The position numbers and the translations under genes are program-made. DNA of 64,000 bases. Origin: VRUE01 sp963703235 (GTDB lineage: Bacteria > Actinomycetota > Thermoleophilia > Solirubrobacterales > 70-9). This document shows, piece by piece, positions 28,962 to 36,339 of the stretch. Within the stretch, counting starts at the first letter, position 1, and every line of letters begins with the position of its first letter. Below the pieces are notes generated by a model, which made no database searches, had not been told where the DNA came from, and saw only the letters and a program-made list of their open reading frames with translations. Location of the stretch: the NCBI GenBank assembly GCA_963703235.1, contig OY969802.1, forward strand, positions 930,001 through 994,000, in the 5' to 3' direction.

Positions 28962-29672
28962 GTGGAGCCGGGTACCGACACGCGTCCGCCGAGAGGAGCG
29001 CTCGCCGTCGTCGCCGTAGGACTTGTCGCGACGCTGGCGGCATGGCTGCTCTCCACCGACGAGAGCGGCGGAGCCTGGGTGGAGGTCGAGTGGGCGGCGC
29101 GCGGGGCGCTGCCCGACTCGAGGCCGGCGCGGATCCCCGGCGGCGGCTCGATGAAGCTGGAAGACGCCGGGCTGCGCGTGACCGAAGCGAACATCAACGG
29201 CGAACGCATCTTCCGCCTCGCGGCCGTGCTGCGGATCGACGCCGGCGCGGCGGTCGGCCAGGGCCGCGTGGGCTGCACGATGCGGGGCGACGGCGCGGAG
29301 CTTGCGCGCACCGGCGACAACCGTGGCGCCTTTCCCCGCTCGACCAGCGAAGAGAGCCTCACCAAGCAGGAAGTCCCCGATCGCGCCGGCCTCAAGTTCC
29401 ACATCAGCGGCGGCGAATACGCATCGCTCGAACTCGGCGACGCCTTCGACGCCTATACCGACCTGCGGGGCGTCGTCGGCACCTGGGAGAAGCACCGGAC
29501 CGCATCGATGGGATGGCAGTGGGGGCTGCCCGAGGGACGCCCTGAGGAGCCCGTGACTCTCGGCTTCGCCTCCTTCTGGAAGACCACGCGGGCTCCATCG
29601 GGGAGCGTTTCCTGCGCTGTGGAGAACGCAGTCGGCAGCGCCACCGTGCGCACCGCCGGCTCGCTGGGCTAA
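28962..29672 (+). CDS. Membrane-anchored hypothetical protein
   Basis: 236 residues from a GTG. A single hydrophobic segment at about 13-31 (ALAVVAVGLVATLAAWLL) anchors an otherwise extracytoplasmic domain with two cysteines. The domain looks beta-rich and has no motif I recognise. It ends 4 bp inside the 3' end of the convergent SRAP gene. GC-rich codon use supports that it is coding. Confidence 0.65.
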   Translation: MEPGTDTRPPRGALAVVAVGLVATLAAWLLSTDESGGAWVEVEWAARGALPDSRPARIPGGGSMKLEDAGLRVTEANINGERIFRLAAVLRIDAGAAVGQGRVGCTMRGDGAELARTGDNRGAFPRSTSEESLTKQEVPDRAGLKFHISGGEYASLELGDAFDAYTDLRGVVGTWEKHRTASMGWQWGLPEGRPEEPVTLGFASFWKTTRAPSGSVSCAVENAVGSATVRTAGSLG

Positions 29673-30469
29673 CTGGGAGCGACCAGCAGCTCCGGGCCTT
29701 CCCCCATCCCTTTGCCGACCTTGTTCAGCTTCGGGTTGGCCGGCGCCCCCTCCATCCGCGAGGCGGGCAGCGGCCCGCACATCGCAATTGCATCCTCGGC
29801 CTCCAGCTCCGGGTTCAGCCAGGCGGCCTCCGCCTCAGCGCTCGGCAGGATCGCCGGCATCCGGTCGTGGACCTTGGCGACCACGTCGTTGGGCGTGGTG
29901 GTGACGATCGTGCAGCTGTAGAGCCAGCCGTCCTCGAAGCCGCGGTCCTCCTCGTCCTCCCACTCCTTGCGGGTGCAGAGGCCAGCGAAGGCGAAGGGCT
30001 CGCCGCCGTCGACGGTGAAGCGCCAGGGTTGGCGGGGCTGCTTTGGGTCCTCCGCCACCATCCACTCGTAGAAGCCGTCGGCGACGATCAGGCAGCGGTG
30101 GCGGAACTTGCCGACCAACGGCGCGTAGGCCCGGCTCGAGCTGAGATTCTCGGCTTTGGCGTTGATCATCCGGTAGCCGACCTTGAGGTCCTTCGCCCAG
30201 CGCGGCACCAGGCCCCAGCGCATCAACCGTGCCTCACGCTCGCCCTGCGCCGCCTCCTCGGGGTCAGGCGAGGAGCGGATCGTCAACACCTCCTGCGACG
30301 GCGCGACGTTGAACCGCCCCAGGCTCGATTCCGCTTTCTTGACCCGCTCCTTGGTCGGCGCCGGCGCCTGCCCAGACGAGTTCCGCTCCAGCGAGCGTTC
30401 CAGCTCGACCTGGAAGCGGTCGGCGATCGTCTTCGTGTCCTTGGCCGTGACCGTGAAGCGCCCGCACAT
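29669..30469 (-). CDS. SRAP domain protein (YedK/HMCES family)
   Basis: Forms a protective thiazolidine crosslink with abasic sites in single-stranded DNA. 266 residues. The nucleophile Cys2 follows the initiator (MCGRFT), the conserved asparagine is in RFNVAPSQ, the catalytic glutamate in DGFYEW and the histidine in VHDRMPAIL. An insert of about 25 residues after position 28 is longer than in E. coli YedK. Family assignment is firm. Confidence 0.94.
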   Translation of the reverse strand: MCGRFTVTAKDTKTIADRFQVELERSLERNSSGQAPAPTKERVKKAESSLGRFNVAPSQEVLTIRSSPDPEEAAQGEREARLMRWGLVPRWAKDLKVGYRMINAKAENLSSSRAYAPLVGKFRHRCLIVADGFYEWMVAEDPKQPRQPWRFTVDGGEPFAFAGLCTRKEWEDEEDRGFEDGWLYSCTIVTTTPNDVVAKVHDRMPAILPSAEAEAAWLNPELEAEDAIAMCGPLPASRMEGAPANPKLNKVGKGMGEGPELLVAPS

Positions 30470-30496
30470 GGCTTCAGCCTAGCCGCGACGCGGCGG

Positions 30497-30904
30497 CTAT
30501 TCGGGTGCGATCAGCTCGACGGTGGGGAAGTAAGTGCGGTAGCGCGCAGGGTCGCGAGTCAACAGGCGCAGATTTTCGACAGCTGCGTGCGCCCCAATCA
30601 GAAAGTCTGGGAGAGGCGAGCGCTTCGGGCCCCCACGAAGCCGATAGGCAACAAACGCTCTGCCTGCCAGAAATGCGGCCGGCCACGGCAAGGGGACGCG
30701 CTCAATTCCCTGTACCTCCAGGGACCATTCACATTCCTCGGCCGTTGGAAAACCTGGCGAGACCTCTGCGAAGACGATCTGGTTGACAAAGACAGCCCCG
30801 TCCTCCAGCGCCTCGACGAGTGCCTCATCGGACCATGGCCCCCAGTGAGGGTCCCCCACCAGGATGTCGATCAGGACGTTGGAGTCGATAAGCGTTGCTG
30901 GCAC
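30497..30904 (-). CDS. PIN-domain toxin (VapC-like)
   Basis: 135 residues. Acidic metal ligands of the PIN fold are visible: LIDSNVLID near 5-13, NQIVFAEV near 41-48, and LPDFLIGAHA near 100 with a later TRDPARYRTYFP. It lies 6 bp after the antitoxin gene on the same strand, the normal order for VapBC. Predicted to cleave RNA when released by its antitoxin. Confidence 0.9.
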   Translation of the reverse strand: MPATLIDSNVLIDILVGDPHWGPWSDEALVEALEDGAVFVNQIVFAEVSPGFPTAEECEWSLEVQGIERVPLPWPAAFLAGRAFVAYRLRGGPKRSPLPDFLIGAHAAVENLRLLTRDPARYRTYFPTVELIAPE

Positions 30905-30910
30905 GCCTAT

Positions 30911-31159
30911 CTAAGCCCCCTTGCCCCAGTCCTCTCCCCGGGTGAGCCTCATCACTTCGTCCGTCGTCATCGTGTAGTTCTTCCCGGCCTCGCGGAGGTG
31001 AGCGATGACTTCCTCGCCTCGTTTGCGGCCGCCAACCGCCTTACGAACGCGGATCTCGCCCTCCGCCGGCACGAATTCGACCTCACTCCCAGGCAGGAGG
31101 CCGAATTCCTCGCGGAGTCTCTTCGGGATCGTGACCTGTCCTTTGCTGGTGATCTTCAT
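30911..31159 (-). CDS. AbrB/SpoVT-fold antitoxin (VapB-like)
   Basis: 82 residues. The N-terminal SKGQVTIPKRLREEFGLLPGSEVEF is a classic swapped-hairpin AbrB DNA-binding domain; the C-terminal part would wrap the PIN toxin. The ATG overlaps the stop of the upstream epimerase gene, and a palindrome lies directly upstream (31164-31191), which suits autorepression by the antitoxin. Confidence 0.9.
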   Translation of the reverse strand: MKITSKGQVTIPKRLREEFGLLPGSEVEFVPAEGEIRVRKAVGGRKRGEEVIAHLREAGKNYTMTTDEVMRLTRGEDWGKGA

Positions 31160-32160
31160 GAGGTAAGAGTAGCACTGGTATTACTCTTACTCGGTCGCGC
31201 CTCCGGGTGCTCGCGATACCAATCCAGCGTGTCGCCAAGACCGTCGGCCAGATCGACCTGCGGGCGCCAGCCGGTCAGCTCGCGCAGCTTGGTCGAGTCG
31301 ACGAACTGGCGGTCGATCTCGCCGTCCGGGCTGCCCGTGCCCTGGAAGTCCGGCACGATCTCGGCATCGGCGGCGATCAGCTCAACGACCTCGCGCACCG
31401 AGTGGGGTCGCTCGCCGCCGGCGTTGAAGGCCTCGCCGGCGGCGCCGTCGTCGAGCGCGCCTGCAATCGCCAAGTAGGCGGACACCGCATCGTCAACGTA
31501 AAGGAAGTCCCGCTCGGGGCTGCCGTCGGAGCGTATGACCGGCGCCCGGCCCTCGAGGACGGCGACGACGGTCTCGGGGATCAGGCGGGAGAAGTTGAGG
31601 TCGCCGCCGCCGTAGACGTTGGCGAAGCGGGTGACGGCGATCGGCACCCGGTACGCGGTCGCGTAACTGCGCGCGAGGATGTCGGCCGCCGCCTTGCTGG
31701 CGTCGTAGGGATAGGCGGCACGCAGCGGGAAGTCCTCGCGGTAGGGCAGCTCCGGGCTGGCGCCGTAGGCCTTGTCGGAGGAGGCGAAGACGACCCGCTC
31801 GACGTCGTGCTCGCGGCAGGCCTCGAAGACGTGCCAGGCGCCGCGCACGTTGACCTCGAAGGTGTCGAGCGGCGATTCGTGGGCGACGCCGACGATCGTC
31901 TGGGCGGCGAGGTGGAAGACCGAGTCGCAGCCGGCAACTGCAGCGTCGACGGCGTCGATGTCGCGCAGATCGCCCTCCGCCAACTCCACCTCGTCGCGAA
32001 TTCCGAGCAGGTCGAGCCCGGAGGGGCGTTCGCCGCCGACGTCAGCCTCCCGCGGCGCTGGCCGGTCGAGGACGCGCACCGCCTCGTCGCGCTCCAGCAG
32101 CGCCAGCGCCAGGTGCGATGCGACGAATCCGTGCGCCCCGGTGACGAGCGACCGGCTCAT
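31156..32160 (-). CDS. NAD-dependent sugar-nucleotide epimerase/dehydratase
   Basis: Extended short-chain dehydrogenase of 334 residues. TGAHGFVASHL at the N-terminus binds NAD; SSDKAYG and the catalytic YPYDASKAAAD (YxxxK) follow. The partner gene upstream is a nucleotidylyltransferase resembling glucose-1-phosphate cytidylyltransferase, so a CDP-glucose 4,6-dehydratase-like role is likely, but another sugar epimerase cannot be excluded. The last residues (SNTSATLTS) are encoded within the antitoxin operator, suggesting the tail was remodelled when the toxin-antitoxin pair arrived. Confidence 0.85.
   Translation of the reverse strand: MSRSLVTGAHGFVASHLALALLERDEAVRVLDRPAPREADVGGERPSGLDLLGIRDEVELAEGDLRDIDAVDAAVAGCDSVFHLAAQTIVGVAHESPLDTFEVNVRGAWHVFEACREHDVERVVFASSDKAYGASPELPYREDFPLRAAYPYDASKAAADILARSYATAYRVPIAVTRFANVYGGGDLNFSRLIPETVVAVLEGRAPVIRSDGSPERDFLYVDDAVSAYLAIAGALDDGAAGEAFNAGGERPHSVREVVELIAADAEIVPDFQGTGSPDGEIDRQFVDSTKLRELTGWRPQVDLADGLGDTLDWYREHPEARPSKSNTSATLTS
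31164..31191. promoter_or_regulatory. Palindromic operator upstream of the VapBC-like pair
   Basis: GTAAGAGTA-N10-TACTCTTAC, a perfect 9-bp inverted repeat ending 5 bp from the antitoxin ATG. Position and symmetry fit binding by a dimeric AbrB-fold antitoxin. It overlaps the coding end of the epimerase gene. Confidence 0.75.
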
Positions 32161-32897
32161 CGCCGCGCCCCAGCTGCCGCGGCATCCCACACGGTCCAGG
32201 GCGCATCGCCCGAGGCCCAGAGGTCGTTGAGGACGACGGCGTCCTTGTAGGTATCCATGCAGTCCCAGAAACTCTCATGACGGTAGGCGCGCAGCTCCCC
32301 ACCGCTGGCCAGGGCCGCCAGCGGCTCGCGCTCGAGCACGCTGTCCTCGTCCAGGTAGCCGAATACGCCGGGCTCGAGGCAGAAGAAGCCGCCGTTGATC
32401 CAGTGCTCGCTGCGCGGCTTCTCGACGAAGCCCTCGACCCGGCCGTCGCCGTCGAGCTCGGCGACCCCCCACTGCAGGTGAGGCCTGGCGACGGTCATCG
32501 TCGCGATCGCGCCATGCCGTCGGTGGAAGCCGAGCAGCGCGTCGAGGTCGACGTCGGCCACCCCGTCGGCGTAGGTGGCGCAGAAGGTCTCGCCGCTCAG
32601 GCGCTCGGCCAGGCACGCGATGCGGCCGCCGGTCGGCGTGTCGAGTCCGGTCGCCACGCACTCGACCTCAATCCCGCCGGGCCAAGCCTCGGCGGCGACG
32701 AACTCCTCCACCGCCTCACCCAGGTAACCGGTGGCGAGCAGGAATCGCTCGAAGCCCTGGGCCGCGTAGATCCCGATCACGTGCCAGAGGATCGGCCGGC
32801 CGCCGATCTCGACCAGCGCCTTCGGCACCGTCTCCGTCCTCTCCCTCAGCCGAGTTCCACGACCTCCACACAAGATGACAACTGGTGGCTTATTCAT
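32157..32897 (-). CDS. Sugar-1-phosphate nucleotidylyltransferase, glucose-1-phosphate cytidylyltransferase-like
   Basis: 246 residues. The nucleotide-binding VILCGGRGTRLRERTETVPKAL signature is near 8-28 in pieces, and DTPTGGRI, FVEKP and WINGGFFCLEPGVF match RfbF-type enzymes; DTYKD near the C-terminus is also typical of cytidylyltransferases. It is translationally coupled (4-bp overlap) to the epimerase/dehydratase, so the pair probably makes an activated deoxysugar for cell-surface glycans. A family 2 element lies just upstream. Confidence 0.87.
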   Translation of the reverse strand: MNKPPVVILCGGRGTRLRERTETVPKALVEIGGRPILWHVIGIYAAQGFERFLLATGYLGEAVEEFVAAEAWPGGIEVECVATGLDTPTGGRIACLAERLSGETFCATYADGVADVDLDALLGFHRRHGAIATMTVARPHLQWGVAELDGDGRVEGFVEKPRSEHWINGGFFCLEPGVFGYLDEDSVLEREPLAALASGGELRAYRHESFWDCMDTYKDAVVLNDLWASGDAPWTVWDAAAAGARR

Positions 32898-32904
32898 CGA
32901 CCCG

Positions 32905-33027
32905 CTGACGGTCTGTGGCCAAGCAGTTCAAGGACGCAGGGAGGCCGACAAGGGGAGCGCACTTTCGTGCGTGACCCGCCGGCGGCCGACCGAGGACGCC
33001 GAAATGCGCCGTGCCACAGGCCGTCAG
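32905..33027 (+). repeat. Family 2 stem-core element, copy 2
   Basis: Arms 32905-32919 and 33013-33027 form 15 pairs including one U-G on the plus strand. Inside lie CCAAG opposite GCGCCG, a second stem GCAGTTC/GAAATGC, then GGACGCAGGGAG, an inner GCGCAC-tttc-GTGCGT hairpin and CGACCGAGGACGC. The right foot holds the TGA stop of the CysO-like gene on the other strand. It fills the gap between that gene and the nucleotidylyltransferase gene. Confidence 0.78.
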
Positions 33028-33296
33028 CCGCCTGCTACTGCCGGCAAGATCGTCACCTCGTCGCCCTCGTTGATCTGGGTCTCGAGGCCGTCCTGGAAGC
33101 GGATGTCCTCGCCGCTGACGTAGACGTTGACGAAGCGGCGCAGGTCGCCATCCTGGGTGATCCGCTCGCGCAGGTCGCCGTGCGCGTCGAAGACGGCGTC
33201 GAGGACCTCGCCTACGGTCGAGCCCGATACCTCGACCTCGGCCTCCCCCCCGGTCGCAGCGCGAAGCTGGGTCGGGATCTTCACGGTCACTGCCAT
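33024..33296 (-). CDS. CysO-like ubiquitin-fold sulfur carrier
   Basis: 90 residues of the MoaD/ThiS/CysO family. FVNVYVSGEDIRF and DEVTILPAVAGG at the C-terminus closely resemble CysO of mycobacteria; the terminal Gly-Gly is where a thiocarboxylate forms. In mycobacteria CysO delivers sulfur to CysM for cysteine. Here it follows a threonine-synthase-like gene with a 1-bp overlap (TGATG) under a SAM riboswitch, and no CysM or Mec protease is nearby. Confidence 0.88.
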   Translation of the reverse strand: MAVTVKIPTQLRAATGGEAEVEVSGSTVGEVLDAVFDAHGDLRERITQDGDLRRFVNVYVSGEDIRFQDGLETQINEGDEVTILPAVAGG

Positions 33297-34534
33297 CAGA
33301 TTGCTACCTCCTGCGGCTGCTCGAACTCTGACTGGAAGCTGTCGAGATCGGGGTCGATCTCGTGCATCTGGAAGCTATCGCGAGTGGCGTCGAGGGTCTT
33401 CAGCCCCTCGCCGGTGATGTAGACGACCACCCGCTCGCCCGGCTCGATGTCGCCCCGCTTCGCCAGCTTCGCGAGGACGCCGATCGTGACGCCGCCGGCG
33501 GTCTCGGTGAAGATCCCGGTCGTCTCGGCCAGCAGCCGGATACCGGCCTTGATCTCCTCGTCATCGACCGAATCGATCGCGCCGTTCGTGCGCCGTGCGT
33601 GCTCGACCGCGTACGGCCCGTCGGCCGGGTCGCCGATCGCGAGGCTCTTGGCGATCGTGTCGGGCCGCTGCGGCTTGCAGACGTCCCAACCTTCGGCGAA
33701 GGCGGTAGCGACCGGGCTGCACCCCTGCGCCTGGGCGCCGTTGAAGACCGGCTGCTCACCGCTCAGCAGGCCCAGGTCGAGCCACTCCTGGAAGCCGCGG
33801 CCGAGCTTGGTGAACAACGACCCGGAGGCGATCGGGCAGACGACCCGGTCCGGCAGCTCCCAGCCGAGCTGCTCGGCCGTCTCGTAGGCGAGGGTCTTGG
33901 AACCCTCCGCGTAGTAGGGCCGCAGGTTGACGTTGACGAAGGCCCAAGGGTGCGTTTCGGCCAGCTGCGTGCAGAGCCGGTTGACGTCGTCGTAGTTGCC
34001 GCGCACCCCGACCAGGTTGGTGCCGTAGACGCCGGTCGCCAGCAGCTTCTGCTCCTCGAGGTTGGCGGGGACGAAGACGTAGGACTCCAGCCCGGCGGCG
34101 GCGGCGTGGGCGGCGACGGCGTTGGCGAGGTTGCCGGTCGAGGCGCAGGCGACGGTCTCGAAGCCCAGCTCGCGGGCCTTGGCGACCGCCACCGCGACGA
34201 CCCGGTCCTTGAAGGAGTGGGTCGGGTTGGCGGCGTCGTTCTTGACCCAGACCTCGGCCTCGAGACCGAGCCGCTCGGCGAGCCGGTCGGCCCGCAGCAG
34301 CGGGGTCAAGCCCGGCTCGAGCGGGTCGCCCGGGCGGCCGACAAAGGGGAGGAAGTCGGCGTAGCGCCAGATCCCCTGCGAACCCGCCTGGATGCGGCGC
34401 TTGGCGGTCGCGGCGTCGAGCGAGGAGTGGTCGTAGGCCACTTCCAGCGGTCCGAAGCAGTTCTCGCAGGCGAAGCGCGCGTCCAGCTCGTAGGCCGCCC
34501 CGCACTCCTTGCACTTCAGGCTTTCGATTGACAT
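33296..34534 (-). CDS. thrC: Threonine-synthase-like PLP enzyme with zinc ribbon
   Basis: 412 residues, fold-type II PLP enzyme. A zinc ribbon with Cys8, Cys11, Cys23 and Cys26 precedes the catalytic domain; the PLP lysine is Lys109 in NPTHSFKDR, and STGNLANAVAAHAA matches the phosphate-binding loop. Threonine synthase converts O-phosphohomoserine to threonine. The gene is controlled by a SAM-I riboswitch and coupled to a CysO-like carrier, which fits sulfur or methionine metabolism better than plain threonine synthesis; its true reaction is open. Confidence 0.88.
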   Translation of the reverse strand: MSIESLKCKECGAAYELDARFACENCFGPLEVAYDHSSLDAATAKRRIQAGSQGIWRYADFLPFVGRPGDPLEPGLTPLLRADRLAERLGLEAEVWVKNDAANPTHSFKDRVVAVAVAKARELGFETVACASTGNLANAVAAHAAAAGLESYVFVPANLEEQKLLATGVYGTNLVGVRGNYDDVNRLCTQLAETHPWAFVNVNLRPYYAEGSKTLAYETAEQLGWELPDRVVCPIASGSLFTKLGRGFQEWLDLGLLSGEQPVFNGAQAQGCSPVATAFAEGWDVCKPQRPDTIAKSLAIGDPADGPYAVEHARRTNGAIDSVDDEEIKAGIRLLAETTGIFTETAGGVTIGVLAKLAKRGDIEPGERVVVYITGEGLKTLDATRDSFQMHEIDPDLDSFQSEFEQPQEVAI

Positions 34535-34559
34535 CCGATCTTCCTTTTCCTTTGCCTAG

Positions 34560-34589
34560 AAAAAAACCTCGCCTTGTGTGGGGCGAGGT
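34560..34589 (-). terminator. Intrinsic terminator of the SAM riboswitch
   Basis: ACCTCGCC and GGCGAGGT pair perfectly (8 bp, 8-nt loop) and are followed on the minus strand by seven T. It lies between the aptamer and the threonine-synthase-like gene, as the expression platform. Confidence 0.9.
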
Positions 34590-34604
34590 CCGATCGGACA
34601 TCCC

Positions 34605-34716
34605 CCACATCTTCCAGGTCAACGACCTGCTGGACTTGGCACCTCTCCTCGAACCGGTGGTCCGAGATGGTTGCCGGGGCTTCGCTGGGCCAGTCCCTCC
34701 ACCCCTCTAGATGTGG
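34605..34716 (-). promoter_or_regulatory. SAM-I (S-box) riboswitch aptamer
   Basis: On the minus strand P1 arms CCACATCT and AGATGTGG close the aptamer. The conserved AGAGGGGTGGAGGGACTGG, GCGAAGCCCCGGCAACC and GGTGCCAAGTCC segments appear in the right order. With the terminator at 34560-34589 this predicts transcription arrest when S-adenosylmethionine is abundant. It controls the threonine-synthase-like gene and the CysO-like gene. Confidence 0.93.
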
Positions 34717-34780
34717 CGCTTATGTGTGGCAGGAAGGGTACCATCGCTGCCCATGCCCGACGAGCCTGTGAGCCAGAACG

Positions 34781-35785
34781 ATGCCGAACCTTCCGAAACC
34801 ACGGCTGCGACGGGCTGCCCGACGCGACGCACTCGTCGCGGCGCCCCAGGCTGAGCCGCGGGGGCCAAACGTCGAGCAGATCGACGCCGCTGGCCTGCGC
34901 TGGGTCAACATCGAGCGCCCCGGCGCGATGGAGCGGGAGTGGCTGGAAACGCACTTCGACTTCCATGCGCTCGACCTCGAGGACGTCCTCTCTCACAACC
35001 AGCGGCCGAAGATCGACGTCTACGACGACTACCTCTTCATCGTCCTCCATTTCCCGGTCTTCGATCCGGCGGCCGGCCGCCTCGGCACCGGCGAGCTCGA
35101 CCTCTTCGTCGGTCCCGGCTACGTGGTCACCATCCCCAACCAGCCGCTGCAGCCGGTCGAGTACCTGTTCGAGCGCTGCCGCGCCAAGGAGGAGCTGCGC
35201 GAGCAGCTCTTCTCGCGCGGCTCCGGCTACCTCCTCTACCGCCTCGTCGACGACAGCTTCGACTACTGCTTCCCGATGCTGCGCAAGATCGGCAACAAGC
35301 TCGACGCGCTCGAGGACGACATCTTCGAGGGGCGCTCGGAGGAGGTCGTGCGCGACATCTCCAACGTCAAGCAGGAGATCATCAACTTCCGCAAGGTGAT
35401 CCGCCCGCAGCGGCCGGTCCTGCGCGACCTCGAGAAAGTGAAGCAGCGTTACCTGGCGACCGACCTCGACCTCGAGATCTACTTCGACGACATCGTCGAC
35501 GCCCACGAGCGGATCTGGGACATGCTGGAGAACTACAAGGAGGTGGTCGAGGCGCTGGCCGAGACCAACGAGTCGGTGATCTCGCACCGGGTCAACGACA
35601 TCCTCCGCGTCCTCACCTCGATCAGCGTCATCGTCCTGCCGCTGACCCTGATCGCCAGCATCTGGGGCGCCAACGTCCACGTCCCGGGCGAGGGGGACAC
35701 GACCGCCTTCTGGATCCTGCTCGGCGCGATGGTCGCGATGCTGGTCGGCATGGTCGGCTACTTCCGCAATCGCGGCTGGCTCTGA
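34781..35785 (+). CDS. corA: CorA-family divalent cation transporter
   Basis: 334 residues. Long cytoplasmic alpha/beta and helical part, then two C-terminal membrane segments near 275-295 and 310-328. The pore signature after the first segment reads WGAN rather than YGMN, keeping Gly and Asn of the GxN rule. A short polar loop (VHVPGEGDTT) joins the helices. Probably magnesium, though the variant signature leaves ion choice open. It starts a plus-strand run divergent from the SAM riboswitch. Confidence 0.92.
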   Translation: MPNLPKPRLRRAARRDALVAAPQAEPRGPNVEQIDAAGLRWVNIERPGAMEREWLETHFDFHALDLEDVLSHNQRPKIDVYDDYLFIVLHFPVFDPAAGRLGTGELDLFVGPGYVVTIPNQPLQPVEYLFERCRAKEELREQLFSRGSGYLLYRLVDDSFDYCFPMLRKIGNKLDALEDDIFEGRSEEVVRDISNVKQEIINFRKVIRPQRPVLRDLEKVKQRYLATDLDLEIYFDDIVDAHERIWDMLENYKEVVEALAETNESVISHRVNDILRVLTSISVIVLPLTLIASIWGANVHVPGEGDTTAFWILLGAMVAMLVGMVGYFRNRGWL

Positions 35786-35847
35786 TCGGGCGCCGCCTCC
35801 TCCGCTTCGCGTCCGGGGCGGCTTGGCTCTCATAGGATGCCCGGACA

Positions 35848-36339
35848 GTGGCAAATTTCCGCATCTGGGCGCCGTGGCGCCTCAGCTACGTGAAGGACGC
35901 GTCCAAGGACATCGAGGAGGAGTGCATCTTCTGCGCCAAGCCGGCGGCGGGGGACGACGAGGCGAACCTGATTGTCCACCGCGGCGAGCGCTGCTTCGTG
36001 ATCCTCAACCTCTTCCCCTACACCAACGGGCACCTGATGGTGGCGCCCTACGAGCACCTCGGCAGGATCCAGGACCTGCCCGCCGAGACGGTGGCCGAGA
36101 TGATGGCGCTGGCGCAACGGGCGATGGGGCGGCTCGAGGACGTCTACGACCCGCACGGCTTCAACGTCGGCTTCAACCAGGGGCGGGTAGCCGGCGCCGG
36201 CTACGAGCACCACATCCACCTCCATGTCGTCCCCCGCTGGGGCGGCGACACCAACTTCATGCCGGTGATCGCCGACACCAAGGTGATGCCGCAGACGCTG
36301 GAGCAGAGCTACGAGGCACTGCGGGGCAGCTTTGACTGA
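35848..36339 (+). CDS. HIT-family hydrolase/phosphorylase
   Basis: 163 residues from a GTG. CIFC near 26-29 with a later histidine may bind zinc; the histidine triad is HIHLHVV near 121-127 after GFNVGFNQG. Proteins of this type act on nucleotide polyphosphates such as Ap4A. The stop overlaps the TTG start of the phosphohexomutase by 8 bp. Confidence 0.9.
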   Translation: MANFRIWAPWRLSYVKDASKDIEEECIFCAKPAAGDDEANLIVHRGERCFVILNLFPYTNGHLMVAPYEHLGRIQDLPAETVAEMMALAQRAMGRLEDVYDPHGFNVGFNQGRVAGAGYEHHIHLHVVPRWGGDTNFMPVIADTKVMPQTLEQSYEALRGSFD

